From Janthinobacterium sp. (GTDB lineage: Bacteria; Pseudomonadota; Gammaproteobacteria; Burkholderiales; Burkholderiaceae_D), in assembly GCA_003482555.1 (NCBI GenBank), contig DMYQ01000199.1, forward strand, positions 846 through 19,792: a stretch of DNA of 18,947 nt, read 5' to 3'. Below are positions 1 to 7,191 of this stretch, in pieces. The position numbers and the translations under genes are program-made. Under the pieces are notes generated by a model, which worked only from the letters and a program-made list of their open reading frames with translations, was not told the origin of the DNA and did not search any database. Each line of letters starts with the position of its first letter. Position 1 is the stretch's first letter.

Positions 1-135
1 GTGGCGGTGGCCCTGGCCATCATCAACGTCATGTGGCTGGAGTCGAATTACGCCTTCGGCCAGCGCAATGAAAAACAGACGCGGGAACGGTTTGAAAACG
101 CCAGCCGCAAGGAAGAGGCGGACCGCGAAGGCTGA
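1..135 (+). CDS. C-terminal end of an unidentified protein (5' truncated by the window)
   Basis: Frame 1 is open from base 1 to a TGA at 133-135 and gives the last 44 residues of a protein. The visible part starts with a hydrophobic stretch (VAVALAIINVMWL), which looks like the end of a membrane helix, and finishes with a highly charged tail rich in Glu, Arg and Lys. This suggests a small membrane protein with a cytoplasmic C-terminus. Nothing in the fragment identifies the family. The GTG at base 1 could be mistaken for a start, but the true start probably lies to the left of the window. Confidence 0.5.
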   Translation: MAVALAIINVMWLESNYAFGQRNEKQTRERFENASRKEEADREG

Positions 136-187
136 GTGGCCGGGTGTGGTACAGTCTCGCCTCGACCGACCCGCCCGCCATCCCGCC

Positions 188-694
188 ATGTCTTCCCTGA
201 AGTATCTCAGCGCCTATTCCGACCAGACCCGCGAACAAGTGGCGCAGCTGATCGCCCAAAACAAGCTGGCCGAGGTGCTGCTCAAGCGCTATCCGGGCGC
301 CCACGATATCCGCAACGACAAGGCCCTGTACCAGTACGTGCAGGATTTGAAGACCGAGTTCCTGCGGAATGCCGAACCGATCAACAAGGTCGCCTTCGAC
401 AGCAAGATCCACGTGATCCAGCACGCGCTCGGCTTGCATACTTCGATTTCGCGGGTGCAAGGCGGCAAGCTCAAGGCCAAGCATGAAATCCGCGTGGCCA
501 GCATGTTCAAGGATGTGCCGCTGGAATTTTTGCGCATGATCGCCGTCCACGAACTGGCCCACGTGAAGGAAAAGCAGCACGACAAGGCTTTCTACAAGCT
601 GTGCGCCTATATGGAGCCGAATTATCACCAATACGAATTCGACTTGCGCCTCTACCTGACCCAACTCGACATCTCGGGCCAGCGTTTGTGGTGA
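188..694 (+). CDS. YgjP-like (DUF45) zinc metallopeptidase
   Basis: 168-residue soluble protein. The zinc-peptidase signature HELAH lies at residues 121-125, followed by K128, H131 and F135 (HELAHxxxxxHxxxF), the arrangement of the YgjP-like/DUF45 branch of gluzincins related to M48. H121 and H125 would bind zinc, E122 would be the catalytic base and H131 a probable third ligand. There is no signal peptide or membrane segment, so it should be cytoplasmic; the substrate is unknown. The ATG at 188 is chosen because the protein starts cleanly there. An in-frame ATG at 68 would overlap the preceding gene by 68 bp and add an Arg/Lys-rich, non-conserved-looking leader. No good Shine-Dalgarno sequence precedes 188, so the start is less certain than the family. 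It converges on the LOG gene with a 16-bp gap. Confidence 0.85.
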   Translation: MSSLKYLSAYSDQTREQVAQLIAQNKLAEVLLKRYPGAHDIRNDKALYQYVQDLKTEFLRNAEPINKVAFDSKIHVIQHALGLHTSISRVQGGKLKAKHEIRVASMFKDVPLEFLRMIAVHELAHVKEKQHDKAFYKLCAYMEPNYHQYEFDLRLYLTQLDISGQRLW

Positions 695-710
695 GCGGGT
701 ATCCGCGCAA

Positions 711-1256
711 TCAGGCGGCGCGGCCCCTGAAACGCTGCAAGAGCGCATTGGGCTCGGCTTCCACCATCATCAGGGCGGCATGCTGGGGCCGCACAAAACC
801 TTGCGTCTGCGCGTGGTTGATGAAGCCCACCAGGCCATCGTAAAAATGGTCGACGTTCAAGAGGCCGACCGGCTTGGCGTGGATGCCCAGTTGCGACCAG
901 GTCAGCATTTCAAATAATTCTTCCAGGGTGCCCATGCCGCCCGGCATGGCGATGAAGCCATCCGCCAGTTGCGCCATCATGGCCTTGCGCTCGTGCATGT
1001 CCTTGACGATGAATTGGCGCGTCAAGCCCGTATGCCCGACCTCGCGCTCGACCAGCGCGCTCGGGATCACCCCCGTCACCTCGCCGCCGAGGCGCAGCAC
1101 CTCGTCGGCGATGATGCCCATCAAGCCGACATTGCCGCCGCCATACACCAGGGCGATATTCTCCTCGACCATGGCCCGCGCCAGCATCCGCGCCGCGTCG
1201 CCGTAAAGTGGCGTGGCGCCCGGATTGGCGCCGCAATACACACAGATGGCTTTCAT
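711..1256 (-). CDS. LOG family protein (cytokinin riboside 5'-monophosphate phosphoribohydrolase-like)
   Basis: 181-residue Rossmann-fold protein of the LOG / TIGR00730 family, formerly misnamed lysine decarboxylase. Family members hydrolyse nucleoside 5'-monophosphates such as N6-modified AMP to free base and ribose 5-phosphate. The two family signatures are intact: GGGNVGLMG at 39-47 and PGGMGTLEE at 105-113, with the substrate-binding MHERK at 87-91. The length is normal for the family. The ATG at 1256 gives the canonical MKAICVYCG start; an upstream extension to 1328 would run into the TPR gene and is rejected. Only 5 bp separate it from the TPR stop codon, so it is probably translationally coupled as the last gene of a TetR-TPR-LOG operon. 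The physiological substrate in this bacterium is not known. Confidence 0.92.
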   Translation of the reverse strand: MKAICVYCGANPGATPLYGDAARMLARAMVEENIALVYGGGNVGLMGIIADEVLRLGGEVTGVIPSALVEREVGHTGLTRQFIVKDMHERKAMMAQLADGFIAMPGGMGTLEELFEMLTWSQLGIHAKPVGLLNVDHFYDGLVGFINHAQTQGFVRPQHAALMMVEAEPNALLQRFRGRAA

Positions 1257-1261
1257 GCCGC

Positions 1262-2035
1262 TCACTCGTCCAGTTCTTCTTGCGCGGCCGCGATGTCCAG
1301 GCGCTCCATCGCATCGCGGGCTTCGCATTGGGCGGCGGCTTCGTACAGGGCGACCGCCTCGGCCATTTTCTTTTTGCCGTCCAACATCACCAGCGCGTTG
1401 GCATATTCGATGCGGGCGATCGCCGAATCGGGGTTGAGCGCCAGCGCCGTCTTGAAATGCTGGAAGCCGAGGTCTTTTTTCGCGCCGTAAGTCAAGCCGC
1501 CCAGCATGGCGCCGACCTTGTCGATGATTTCCGCGTGATAAGCGCCGAAGGCGATGTGGGCGTCGGCATGCTTGGGCGCCAGTTCCAGCGTCCTATCCAG
1601 GCTGGCGCGCACCTTGGCGCCCACGCCCTGGCCCAGCGCCTTGAGCACTGAAATACCCTGGGCATAACGGCCCAGGGCGTAGGCGTGCCAGTAAAAGCCG
1701 GCCGCGTTGTCCGGCTGCTCGGCCTGCTGACGCTCGCAGCGCTCGGCCACGGCTTCAAAGGTGGCGATCCTGGCTTTTTCGTCCGTTTCCAGATAAGTGG
1801 CATAGATGCAAGTGGCCTTGTGGGCGACCGCATAACCATCCACGCCCGCTTCCAGACCCAGGCTGGCCGCCGTTTCAAAGTCGCCGGCATGGAAGGCGAT
1901 CCAGGCCCGCACCAGGGCCGCATCGGCCGGAAACGCCTCGGCGTCGCCCGCGTGCAAGCGCGCCCAGGCCTTCTTCAGGCTGGCCGGCGTATAGACATAA
2001 GCCTTGTCCGGATACGGGAATTGATTCCATGCCAT
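1262..2035 (-). CDS. TPR-repeat protein of unknown function
   Basis: 257 residues, soluble, mostly alpha-helical, rich in Ala. Helix-turn-helix TPR-like units can be seen around residues 140-175 (LDRTLELAPKHADAHIAFGA) and 185-235 (HFKTALALNPDSAIARIEYA), with the usual Ala/Gly-Tyr spacing and the N/K-P turn. There is no signal peptide, so it is probably a cytoplasmic scaffold or adaptor. The start at 2035 is well supported: AAGGAG sits 6 nt upstream and overlaps the TAA stop of the TetR gene (TAAGGAG), a sign of coupled translation. It lies between TetR and LOG genes, which suggests co-expression but does not reveal its job. Confidence 0.85.
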   Translation of the reverse strand: MAWNQFPYPDKAYVYTPASLKKAWARLHAGDAEAFPADAALVRAWIAFHAGDFETAASLGLEAGVDGYAVAHKATCIYATYLETDEKARIATFEAVAERCERQQAEQPDNAAGFYWHAYALGRYAQGISVLKALGQGVGAKVRASLDRTLELAPKHADAHIAFGAYHAEIIDKVGAMLGGLTYGAKKDLGFQHFKTALALNPDSAIARIEYANALVMLDGKKKMAEAVALYEAAAQCEARDAMERLDIAAAQEELDE

Positions 2036-2045
2036 GCCACACTCC

Positions 2046-2711
2046 TTATTTTAGTTGTCTCAAATATTCTTCTGATAACTTCTGGAACAGCAGATGGGTC
2101 TCGTTGCGCAAGTAGGGGCCGATCAGCGACAGCACTTGGTAGCAACCGCGCGCCAGCGCGTCCGACATCGATTGCTGCTCCGTGTATTTGCGCGGATTGC
2201 GCACGTACTCGTAGGACAGCCAGTAGGTGGCGACCACCACCATATTCGTGGCCATGGCGTTGATTTCCATGTCCGACGCCTCCAGCGATTTTTCGCTGCG
2301 CAAGTCTTCGCACAATTGCTTGGCGACCTTGATCTTGTGCGCCAGGATCAGCTTGAAATGCAGCTCCAGTTTGCGGTTGCGCGACAGCAGATCGTTCAAG
2401 TCGCGGTAAAAGAAACGGTAGCGCCAGATCAATTCGAACATGAAATGCAGATATAGCCAGACATCCTCGATATTCGAGCGGCGCCCGTCCGGCACCGTCA
2501 GGATGCGCTCGATTTCCGCTTCGAACTGGACGAATATCGAATTGACGATATCGTCCTTATTCCTGAAATGGTAATACAGATTCCCCGGCGAGATATTCAT
2601 CTCCTCCGCAATCACGGTGGTCGTGATATTCGGTTCTCCAAACTCATTAAACAAACGCAAGGATAATTCCAGAATGCGTTCACGGGTACGGCGTGGTGCT
2701 TTTTGTAGCAT
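2046..2711 (-). CDS. TetR/AcrR family transcriptional regulator
   Basis: 221 residues from the ATG at 2711. An N-terminal TetR-type DNA-binding domain (about 8-55) has the recognition segment ITTTVIAEEMNISPGNLYYHF at 29-49, ending in the typical LYYHFRNKDDI. The C-terminal domain begins NIEDVWLYLHFMFELIWRYR and continues FFYRDLNDLL, which resembles the PF13972-type repressor C-terminal domain; this assignment is from memory. An in-frame ATG at 2744 would add 11 residues; neither start has a clear Shine-Dalgarno site. The stop overlaps the ribosome-binding site of the TPR gene. Likely targets are its own operon and possibly the patatin gene 90-125 bp upstream, which is inference. The ligand is unknown. 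Confidence 0.92.
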   Translation of the reverse strand: MLQKAPRRTRERILELSLRLFNEFGEPNITTTVIAEEMNISPGNLYYHFRNKDDIVNSIFVQFEAEIERILTVPDGRRSNIEDVWLYLHFMFELIWRYRFFYRDLNDLLSRNRKLELHFKLILAHKIKVAKQLCEDLRSEKSLEASDMEINAMATNMVVVATYWLSYEYVRNPRKYTEQQSMSDALARGCYQVLSLIGPYLRNETHLLFQKLSEEYLRQLK

Positions 2712-2834
2712 GGCGGGCGGTCTCTGTTTTTCTACTGCAAGCATAACACTTAAGCGCCACTATTAGAAACCAGCGCCGCGCCAAAAAACGCCAGGCGCCG
2801 CAAGAACCGGCCGCGCTCCGCCAAAACGGCAGCC

Positions 2835-4133
2835 TCAAACGCCGTGCTGTACTTTCAGGTAGCGCTCGAGGTCGTCGAGCACGGCGTCCAGGCGGCTGGT
2901 GGCGCGCCGCGACGGCGTCAGTTCGACCAGGCTCAGGCTGCTGTCCTGTAGCACCGGCAAGCGCAGGCGCATGCCGTGGCGCGCCAGCTTGGCGTCGATC
3001 TCGATGCGCTGCTGCCACAACATCAGGCGCGTGTTCTGATACGCCTGCTCGCACATGCGGCGCCGGTTGTTATAACTGAAAATATTCGTGAAAAACAGCT
3101 CGGCGTCGCCGTCCTCGGGCTGAAACAGCAGGATATCGACGTGGGGATGGCTGTTTTCATAACTGGCCAGGCCCGTTTCCAGGCGCGAATGCAAGATCGA
3201 GCGCAAGGTTTGCGACAGCACGTCGAGCAAGCCGCCGCCGGCCAGCTTGCGCGCGCCCGTCGTGCGGGCCCCGTGCAGGCGGGCGCCGTGGCCGCGACCG
3301 GAATCGACCGTCGAGTTATACGGCACGATGGGATTGACACAAAACAGGATATCGACGCCCTCTTCCAGCGCGATCGAGGCGTGCATGGTCTTGCGCAAGG
3401 CGCCGTCGACGAAGTGGTGGCCGCCGATGACGACCGGGGCGAACAGGCCGGGAACCGCCGCGCTCGCTTGCACGGCCACGGAAATCGGCGTCGTGTCCCA
3501 GCCCGGTTCGCCGAAGCGCACGGCCTTGCCCGTGTCGAGGTCGGTCGCCACGATGATCAGCTTGCGCTTGAGTTTGCGGAAATCGTTGCTGCGCCCGGCC
3601 TGGGCGAAGGTGGCGCGCAAAAACACGTCGATCGCCTTGCCCGTCAAGAAGCCGGCCGGCAGCGCCTCCTTCATCCGCTCGAAGGAGGCGGCCAGGCTCT
3701 TGCGCTGGCGCGCATAGTGGAACAGGGAGCCGGCCAGCAGGCCCGGCACGCTGCGCGCGCGCTTGCCGAATTCCTTCAGCGCGGGGTGCAGCAGGGTTTC
3801 CGGTTTGAACAGCGCGGCCCCGTCTTCCGCCGCGACGTCGCTCTCGATGAAGAGACGGCACATTTGCCGCGGCGTGAGGCCGTTGGCCAGTCCGGCGGCG
3901 ATGATGGCGCCGGCGCTGACGCCGACATAGATGGCCGCGTCCGTCAGGTCGAGGCCGGCGATCGCCTCTTCGATGGCCGCCAGCGCGCCGATTTCATACA
4001 CGGCCGCCAGCGGGCCGCCGCCGGCCAGCGCCAGCCCGATTTTTGGCTTGACGGGGGCGTGGCCGGCGTGGCCGGCGCGGGCGGCGGGGGTGGCGGGAAT
4101 AGCGGTGGAACGGTCGGCAACGGTCATCGGCAT
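2835..4133 (-). CDS. Patatin-like phospholipase / acyl hydrolase
   Basis: 432 residues. The patatin domain spans about 31-260: the oxyanion-hole loop GGGPLAAVYEIG at 38-49, the nucleophile elbow GVSAG at 71-75 (Ser73) and the catalytic aspartate in FVDGAL (Asp243). The Ser-Asp dyad is complete, so it should hydrolyse acyl esters of phospholipids or neutral lipids. No signal peptide or membrane helix is present; the first 30 residues are Ala/His/Pro-rich and low in complexity. The C-terminal ~170 residues are not recognisable beyond being typical of larger bacterial patatins. The start at 4133 is the farthest in-frame ATG before a TAG; a second ATG at 4127 is possible. No Shine-Dalgarno site is visible; a tandem 7-bp repeat fills that position. 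The nearby phasin suggests, but does not prove, a role in storage-lipid turnover. Confidence 0.9.
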   Translation of the reverse strand: MPMTVADRSTAIPATPAARAGHAGHAPVKPKIGLALAGGGPLAAVYEIGALAAIEEAIAGLDLTDAAIYVGVSAGAIIAAGLANGLTPRQMCRLFIESDVAAEDGAALFKPETLLHPALKEFGKRARSVPGLLAGSLFHYARQRKSLAASFERMKEALPAGFLTGKAIDVFLRATFAQAGRSNDFRKLKRKLIIVATDLDTGKAVRFGEPGWDTTPISVAVQASAAVPGLFAPVVIGGHHFVDGALRKTMHASIALEEGVDILFCVNPIVPYNSTVDSGRGHGARLHGARTTGARKLAGGGLLDVLSQTLRSILHSRLETGLASYENSHPHVDILLFQPEDGDAELFFTNIFSYNNRRRMCEQAYQNTRLMLWQQRIEIDAKLARHGMRLRLPVLQDSSLSLVELTPSRRATSRLDAVLDDLERYLKVQHGV

Positions 4134-4137
4134 CTAC

Positions 4138-4158
4138 ATCGGCAATCGGTAATCGGTA
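4138..4158. repeat. Three tandem 7-bp repeats just upstream of the patatin start
   Basis: ATCGGCA, ATCGGTA, ATCGGTA follow each other without gaps, beginning 5 nt upstream of the patatin ATG. A further isolated ATCGG lies inside the start region at 4126-4130. The array occupies the place where a ribosome-binding site would be expected. Confidence 0.75.
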
Positions 4159-4165
4159 CGGCGTG

Positions 4166-4188
4166 AGGGCTTGCGCGGTGCAAGCCCT
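4166..4188. other. Perfect 8-bp hairpin in the patatin leader
   Basis: AGGGCTTG (4166-4173) and CAAGCCCT (4181-4188) are exact inverted repeats around a 7-nt loop. No T-run follows on either strand, so it is not a typical intrinsic terminator. It lies 32-55 nt upstream of the patatin start and could shape the leader RNA or bind a regulator. Confidence 0.6.
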
Positions 4189-4204
4189 GAATTCTGGCGC
4201 GGCA

Positions 4205-4310
4205 CATCTCCCCGCCCTTCGGCGCCGTCCCGGACCCGGCCTGCGCGGGCCGAGGGTGAAGACCGGGGCGCCGGCCGAAGGAGGCCGCCGAGGCGACCGG
4301 GAGGGAGATG
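4205..4310. repeat. Long GC-rich foldback between the phasin and patatin genes
   Basis: The outer arms CATCTCCC (4205-4212) and GGGAGATG (4303-4310) are perfectly complementary. Inside them CCTTCGG (4216-4222) can pair with CCGAAGG (4275-4281) or, alternatively, CGGCGCC (4220-4226) with GGCGCCG (4267-4273), CCGG (4230-4233) with CCGG (4263-4266), and an inner GGCC pair at 4238-4241/4248-4251. Both flanking genes run on the minus strand, so the RNA would lie after the phasin stop and before patatin. No T-run follows. It could be a terminator-like or mRNA-stabilising structure, or a copy of an extragenic repeat family. Confidence 0.5.
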
Positions 4311-4331
4311 GGCGCTTGGCGCCGGCGCTCC

Positions 4332-4991
4332 TTAGACCGAAGGCGTTACCGGCTCGACTGCCGGGGCGCCATTGACGGCTGCTTTTTTCACGGCAGGCTT
4401 CTTGACGGCCGCCGCTTTCGGGGTTGGCTTCTTGATCGAGGCGGCGGTCGGGAAATTGACGCTGGCCTTGGGTGCCGCCTTGGCTACAGTCTTTGGTGCC
4501 GCCGCCTTGACTGCGGCCTTCGGTGTTTTAGGCGCCACGGCCGCCTTGGCCGCCGGTTTTGCGGCAGCTGCCGGCTTGGTTTCCGCCGGCACTTTCTTGC
4601 CCGACAATTCAGCGACAGCCTTGCTCAACTGCTCGACGCGCTTGGTCAGGGCCAGGATTTCCTTTTGGGTCGGCACGCCGATTTTTCCCAGGGCGCGCGA
4701 GACGCGGTCTTCAAACACTTGTTCCAGCTTGTCCCAGGAACCGGAGGCTTGCTTGCTGACCCCGTCGGCCATCTTGGTCACGGTGCCGGTGACGTCGGAG
4801 ACTTTGTCTTCCGCCCGTTTTTGCAATTCGGTGCCTTCCTTGACCAGCTTCGAGAAAACCCGGCCGCCCTCTTCCTGCGCCTTGGCGAAAGCGCCCAAGC
4901 CAGCTTGCCAGATTTGCTGGGCCGAAGTGCGCACCGCGCTGGCCAATTGCTTCTCTTCGTCTTTTGCCAAAGCCTTCAATTTCTTTACCAT
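4332..4991 (-). CDS. Phasin family protein (polyhydroxyalkanoate granule-associated, PhaF/PhaI type)
   Basis: 219 residues. The first ~130 form the phasin domain (TIGR01837/PF05597 type): IWQAGLGAFAKAQEEGGRVF at 27-46 and ALGKIGVPTQKEILALTKRV at 100-119 are characteristic, followed by a heptad-like leucine stretch (EQLSKAVAELS) that should form a coiled coil. Residues 131-219 are an Ala/Lys/Pro-rich, strongly basic tail that resembles the histone-H1-like tail of PhaF, which binds DNA and helps distribute granules. The protein should coat PHA or other lipid inclusions in the cytoplasm. The start at 4991 is supported by GGAG 5 nt upstream. It is transcribed divergently from the acyl-CoA reductase gene. 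No PHA synthase is in the window. Confidence 0.92.
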   Translation of the reverse strand: MVKKLKALAKDEEKQLASAVRTSAQQIWQAGLGAFAKAQEEGGRVFSKLVKEGTELQKRAEDKVSDVTGTVTKMADGVSKQASGSWDKLEQVFEDRVSRALGKIGVPTQKEILALTKRVEQLSKAVAELSGKKVPAETKPAAAAKPAAKAAVAPKTPKAAVKAAAPKTVAKAAPKASVNFPTAASIKKPTPKAAAVKKPAVKKAAVNGAPAVEPVTPSV

Positions 4992-5124
4992 TTCCGCTCC
5001 CTGTATATAAAATTTGATGAAATCATTTTAGACAGCAAATCTAGAGACGGGGTTCTAATGCGATAGAGAGCGAAGTCTAAAACCTCGCAATAGGGCCCGG
5101 ACTCTAGGAAGTTTTCTTGCCAAG

Positions 5125-5140
5125 TGGCACGGAGCCTGCA
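5125..5140 (+). promoter_or_regulatory. Putative sigma-54 (-24/-12) promoter of the acyl-CoA reductase gene
   Basis: TGGCACG (5125-5131), four bases, then CTGCA (5136-5140) differs from the consensus TGGCACG-N4-TTGCA at one base. The invariant GG and GC are separated by the required 10 nt. Transcription would start near 5151, giving a leader of about 34 nt with AAGGAG at 5173-5178, 6 nt before the ATG. A sigma-70-like TACAAT/TAGAAT overlaps just downstream (5146-5156) but has no matching -35 element. Confidence 0.6.
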
Positions 5141-5184
5141 ATGATTAGAATACAATATTTTTTCACACCTAAAAGGAGAACAGG

Positions 5185-7173
5185 ATGCAGTATTTTGTCA
5201 CTGGTGCGACCGGATTCATCGGCAAGCGGCTGGTCAAGAAACTACTCGCGCGCAAGGGCAGCGTGGTCTATTTCCTGCTGCGCGAAGCGAGCCGCGACAA
5301 AGTACCGGCCTTGCACGCCTATTGGGGCGTCGGCAAGGCGCGCGCCATCCCCGTGTTCGGCGACTTGCGCGGCGACAAGCTGGGCGTCTATCCCGAAGAC
5401 AGCCAAAAATTGAGCAAGACAATCGACCATTTTTACCACCTGGCGGCGATCTACGACATGCAAGCGGACGCCGACGAGCAAGTCGCCGTCAACATCGACG
5501 GCACCCGGCACGCGGTGGACTTCGCCAACCACATCGAGGCCGGCAGCTTCCACCACGTCAGCTCGATCGCCGCCGCCGGCATGTTCGAGGGCATCTTCCG
5601 CGAAGACATGTTCGACGAAGCGGAAGGCTTGGATCACCCGTATTTCGCCACCAAGCATGCCTCCGAGAAAATCGTGCGCGAAGAGCTCAAGGGCGCCTGG
5701 CGCGTGTACCGCCCCGGCCTCGTCGTGGGTGACTCGAAAACCGGTGAAATGGACAAGATCGACGGCCCCTACTATTTCTTCAAGCTGATACAGCGCATCC
5801 GCCAATTGCTGCCGCCGTGGATGCCGACCATCGGCCTGGAAGGGGGACGCATCAATATCGTCCCGGTCGACTTCGTCGTCAACGCCATGGACCACATTTC
5901 CCACCAGGCCAAGCTGGACGGCCTATGCTTCCACTTGACCGACCCGGACCCGATGCGCGTGGGCGAAGTGCTGAACACCTTTTGCCGGGCCGCGCACGCG
6001 CCCACGATGAGCATCCGCATCAACGCCGCCCTGCTCGGCTTCATCCCGAAATCGATCAAAAAAGGCATCATGTCGCTGACGCCGGTGCGCCGCGTGCGCG
6101 ACGCCATCATGAAAGACATCGGCCTGCCGGACGGCATGATGAACTTCGTCAACTATCCGACCCGCTTCGACAGCCGCCAGACCACCCTGGCGCTCAAGGG
6201 CAGCGGCATCGCCTGCCCGGCGCTGGACAGTTACGCGGCGCCGGTCTGGGATTACTGGGAACGCAAGCTCGACCCCGACCTCTTCATCGACCGCACCCTG
6301 CGCGGGCAAGTGGCGGGCAAGGTCGTGCTGGTCACCGGCGGCTCGTCCGGCATCGGCCTGGCGGCCGCACACAAGCTCGCTGAAGCGGGCGCCACCACCA
6401 TCATTTGCGGCCGCGACGAAACCAAGCTGGCCGAGGCGAAAAAGGACATCCAGGAGCGCGGCTTCGACGTCATCACTTACCCGGCCGACGTGGCCGACAT
6501 GGCCGACTGCGACCGTTTCGTGAAATTGCTGATCGAAGAGCACGGCGGCGTCGACATCCTGGTCAACAACGCCGGCCGCTCGATCCGCCGCGCGATCGAG
6601 GCCAGTTACGACCGCTTCCACGACTTCGAGCGCACCATGCAACTGAATTATTTCGGCTGCCTGCGCCTGACCATGGGCTTGCTGCCCACGATGATCGCGC
6701 AAAAACGGGGTCACATCATCAATATTTCCTCGATCGGCGTGCTGACCAACGCGCCCCGCTTCTCCGCCTACGTGGCCTCGAAGGCGGCGCTGGAAGCGTG
6801 GACCCGCTGCGCCTCGTCGGAATTGTCCGATGTCGGCATCAAGTTCACGACGATCAACATGCCCCTGGTGCGCACGCCGATGATCGCGCCGACCAAGATT
6901 TACCAGAACGTGCCGACCCTGGCGCCGGAAGAGGCGGCCGAGCTGATCGCCGAAGCCATCGTCTACAAGCCGGTGCGCATCGCCACCCGGGTCGGCATCG
7001 CCGGCCAGGTGTTGCACGCGCTGATGCCGCGCGTGGCGCAGATCGTGCTCAACACGACCTTCCGCATGTTCCCCGACTCCGACGCGGCCAAGGGTGGCGA
7101 CGGCAAGAAGGCGCCGCACATGTCGTCCGAGCAGATCGCCATGCAGCAATTGCTGCGCGGCGTGCATTTCTAG
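5185..7173 (+). CDS. Bifunctional fatty acyl-CoA reductase (alcohol-forming), double SDR protein
   Basis: 662 residues made of two reductase halves. The N-terminal extended SDR (1 to ~370) has TGATGFIG at 6-13, HHVSSIAAAG at 123-132 and the catalytic pair Tyr153/Lys157. The C-terminal classical SDR (~376-600) has TGGSSGIG at 384-391, NNAG at 461-464, NISSIG at 513-518 and Tyr529/Lys533. Length, order and long conserved blocks (for example EMDKIDGPYYFFK at 188-200 and FERTMQLNYFG at 481-491) match, from memory, the Marinobacter Maqu_2507 enzyme, which reduces fatty acyl-CoA or acyl-ACP through aldehyde to fatty alcohol with NADPH. Both active sites look intact. It may feed wax ester or alcohol synthesis; no wax ester synthase is nearby. 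AAGGAG 6 nt upstream fixes the start. It diverges from a phasin gene. Databases often call such proteins only SDR family oxidoreductase. Confidence 0.85.
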   Translation: MQYFVTGATGFIGKRLVKKLLARKGSVVYFLLREASRDKVPALHAYWGVGKARAIPVFGDLRGDKLGVYPEDSQKLSKTIDHFYHLAAIYDMQADADEQVAVNIDGTRHAVDFANHIEAGSFHHVSSIAAAGMFEGIFREDMFDEAEGLDHPYFATKHASEKIVREELKGAWRVYRPGLVVGDSKTGEMDKIDGPYYFFKLIQRIRQLLPPWMPTIGLEGGRINIVPVDFVVNAMDHISHQAKLDGLCFHLTDPDPMRVGEVLNTFCRAAHAPTMSIRINAALLGFIPKSIKKGIMSLTPVRRVRDAIMKDIGLPDGMMNFVNYPTRFDSRQTTLALKGSGIACPALDSYAAPVWDYWERKLDPDLFIDRTLRGQVAGKVVLVTGGSSGIGLAAAHKLAEAGATTIICGRDETKLAEAKKDIQERGFDVITYPADVADMADCDRFVKLLIEEHGGVDILVNNAGRSIRRAIEASYDRFHDFERTMQLNYFGCLRLTMGLLPTMIAQKRGHIINISSIGVLTNAPRFSAYVASKAALEAWTRCASSELSDVGIKFTTINMPLVRTPMIAPTKIYQNVPTLAPEEAAELIAEAIVYKPVRIATRVGIAGQVLHALMPRVAQIVLNTTFRMFPDSDAAKGGDGKKAPHMSSEQIAMQQLLRGVHF

Positions 7174-7191
7174 CGTTCCTCCCCGCCGCTC

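Noticed and set aside
68..187. Upstream start for the metallopeptidase
   Set aside because: It would overlap the preceding gene by 68 bp and add a basic, low-complexity leader; the ATG at 188 gives a clean protein.
2745..2834. Possible intrinsic terminator after the patatin gene (T-run on the minus strand near 2783-2788)
   Set aside because: The T-run is present but only a 3-bp stem with a short loop can form before it, too weak to call.
2976..4166. 396-codon open frame on the plus strand opposite the patatin gene
   Set aside because: It is the antisense shadow of a GC-rich gene; composition is Arg/Gly/Gln-rich with no motif, while the minus strand has a full patatin domain.
5923..7167. 414-codon minus-strand frame inside the acyl-CoA reductase gene
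   Set aside because: Antisense shadow (His/Asp/Val/Arg-rich) of a clear double-SDR protein; no domain and no ribosome-binding site.
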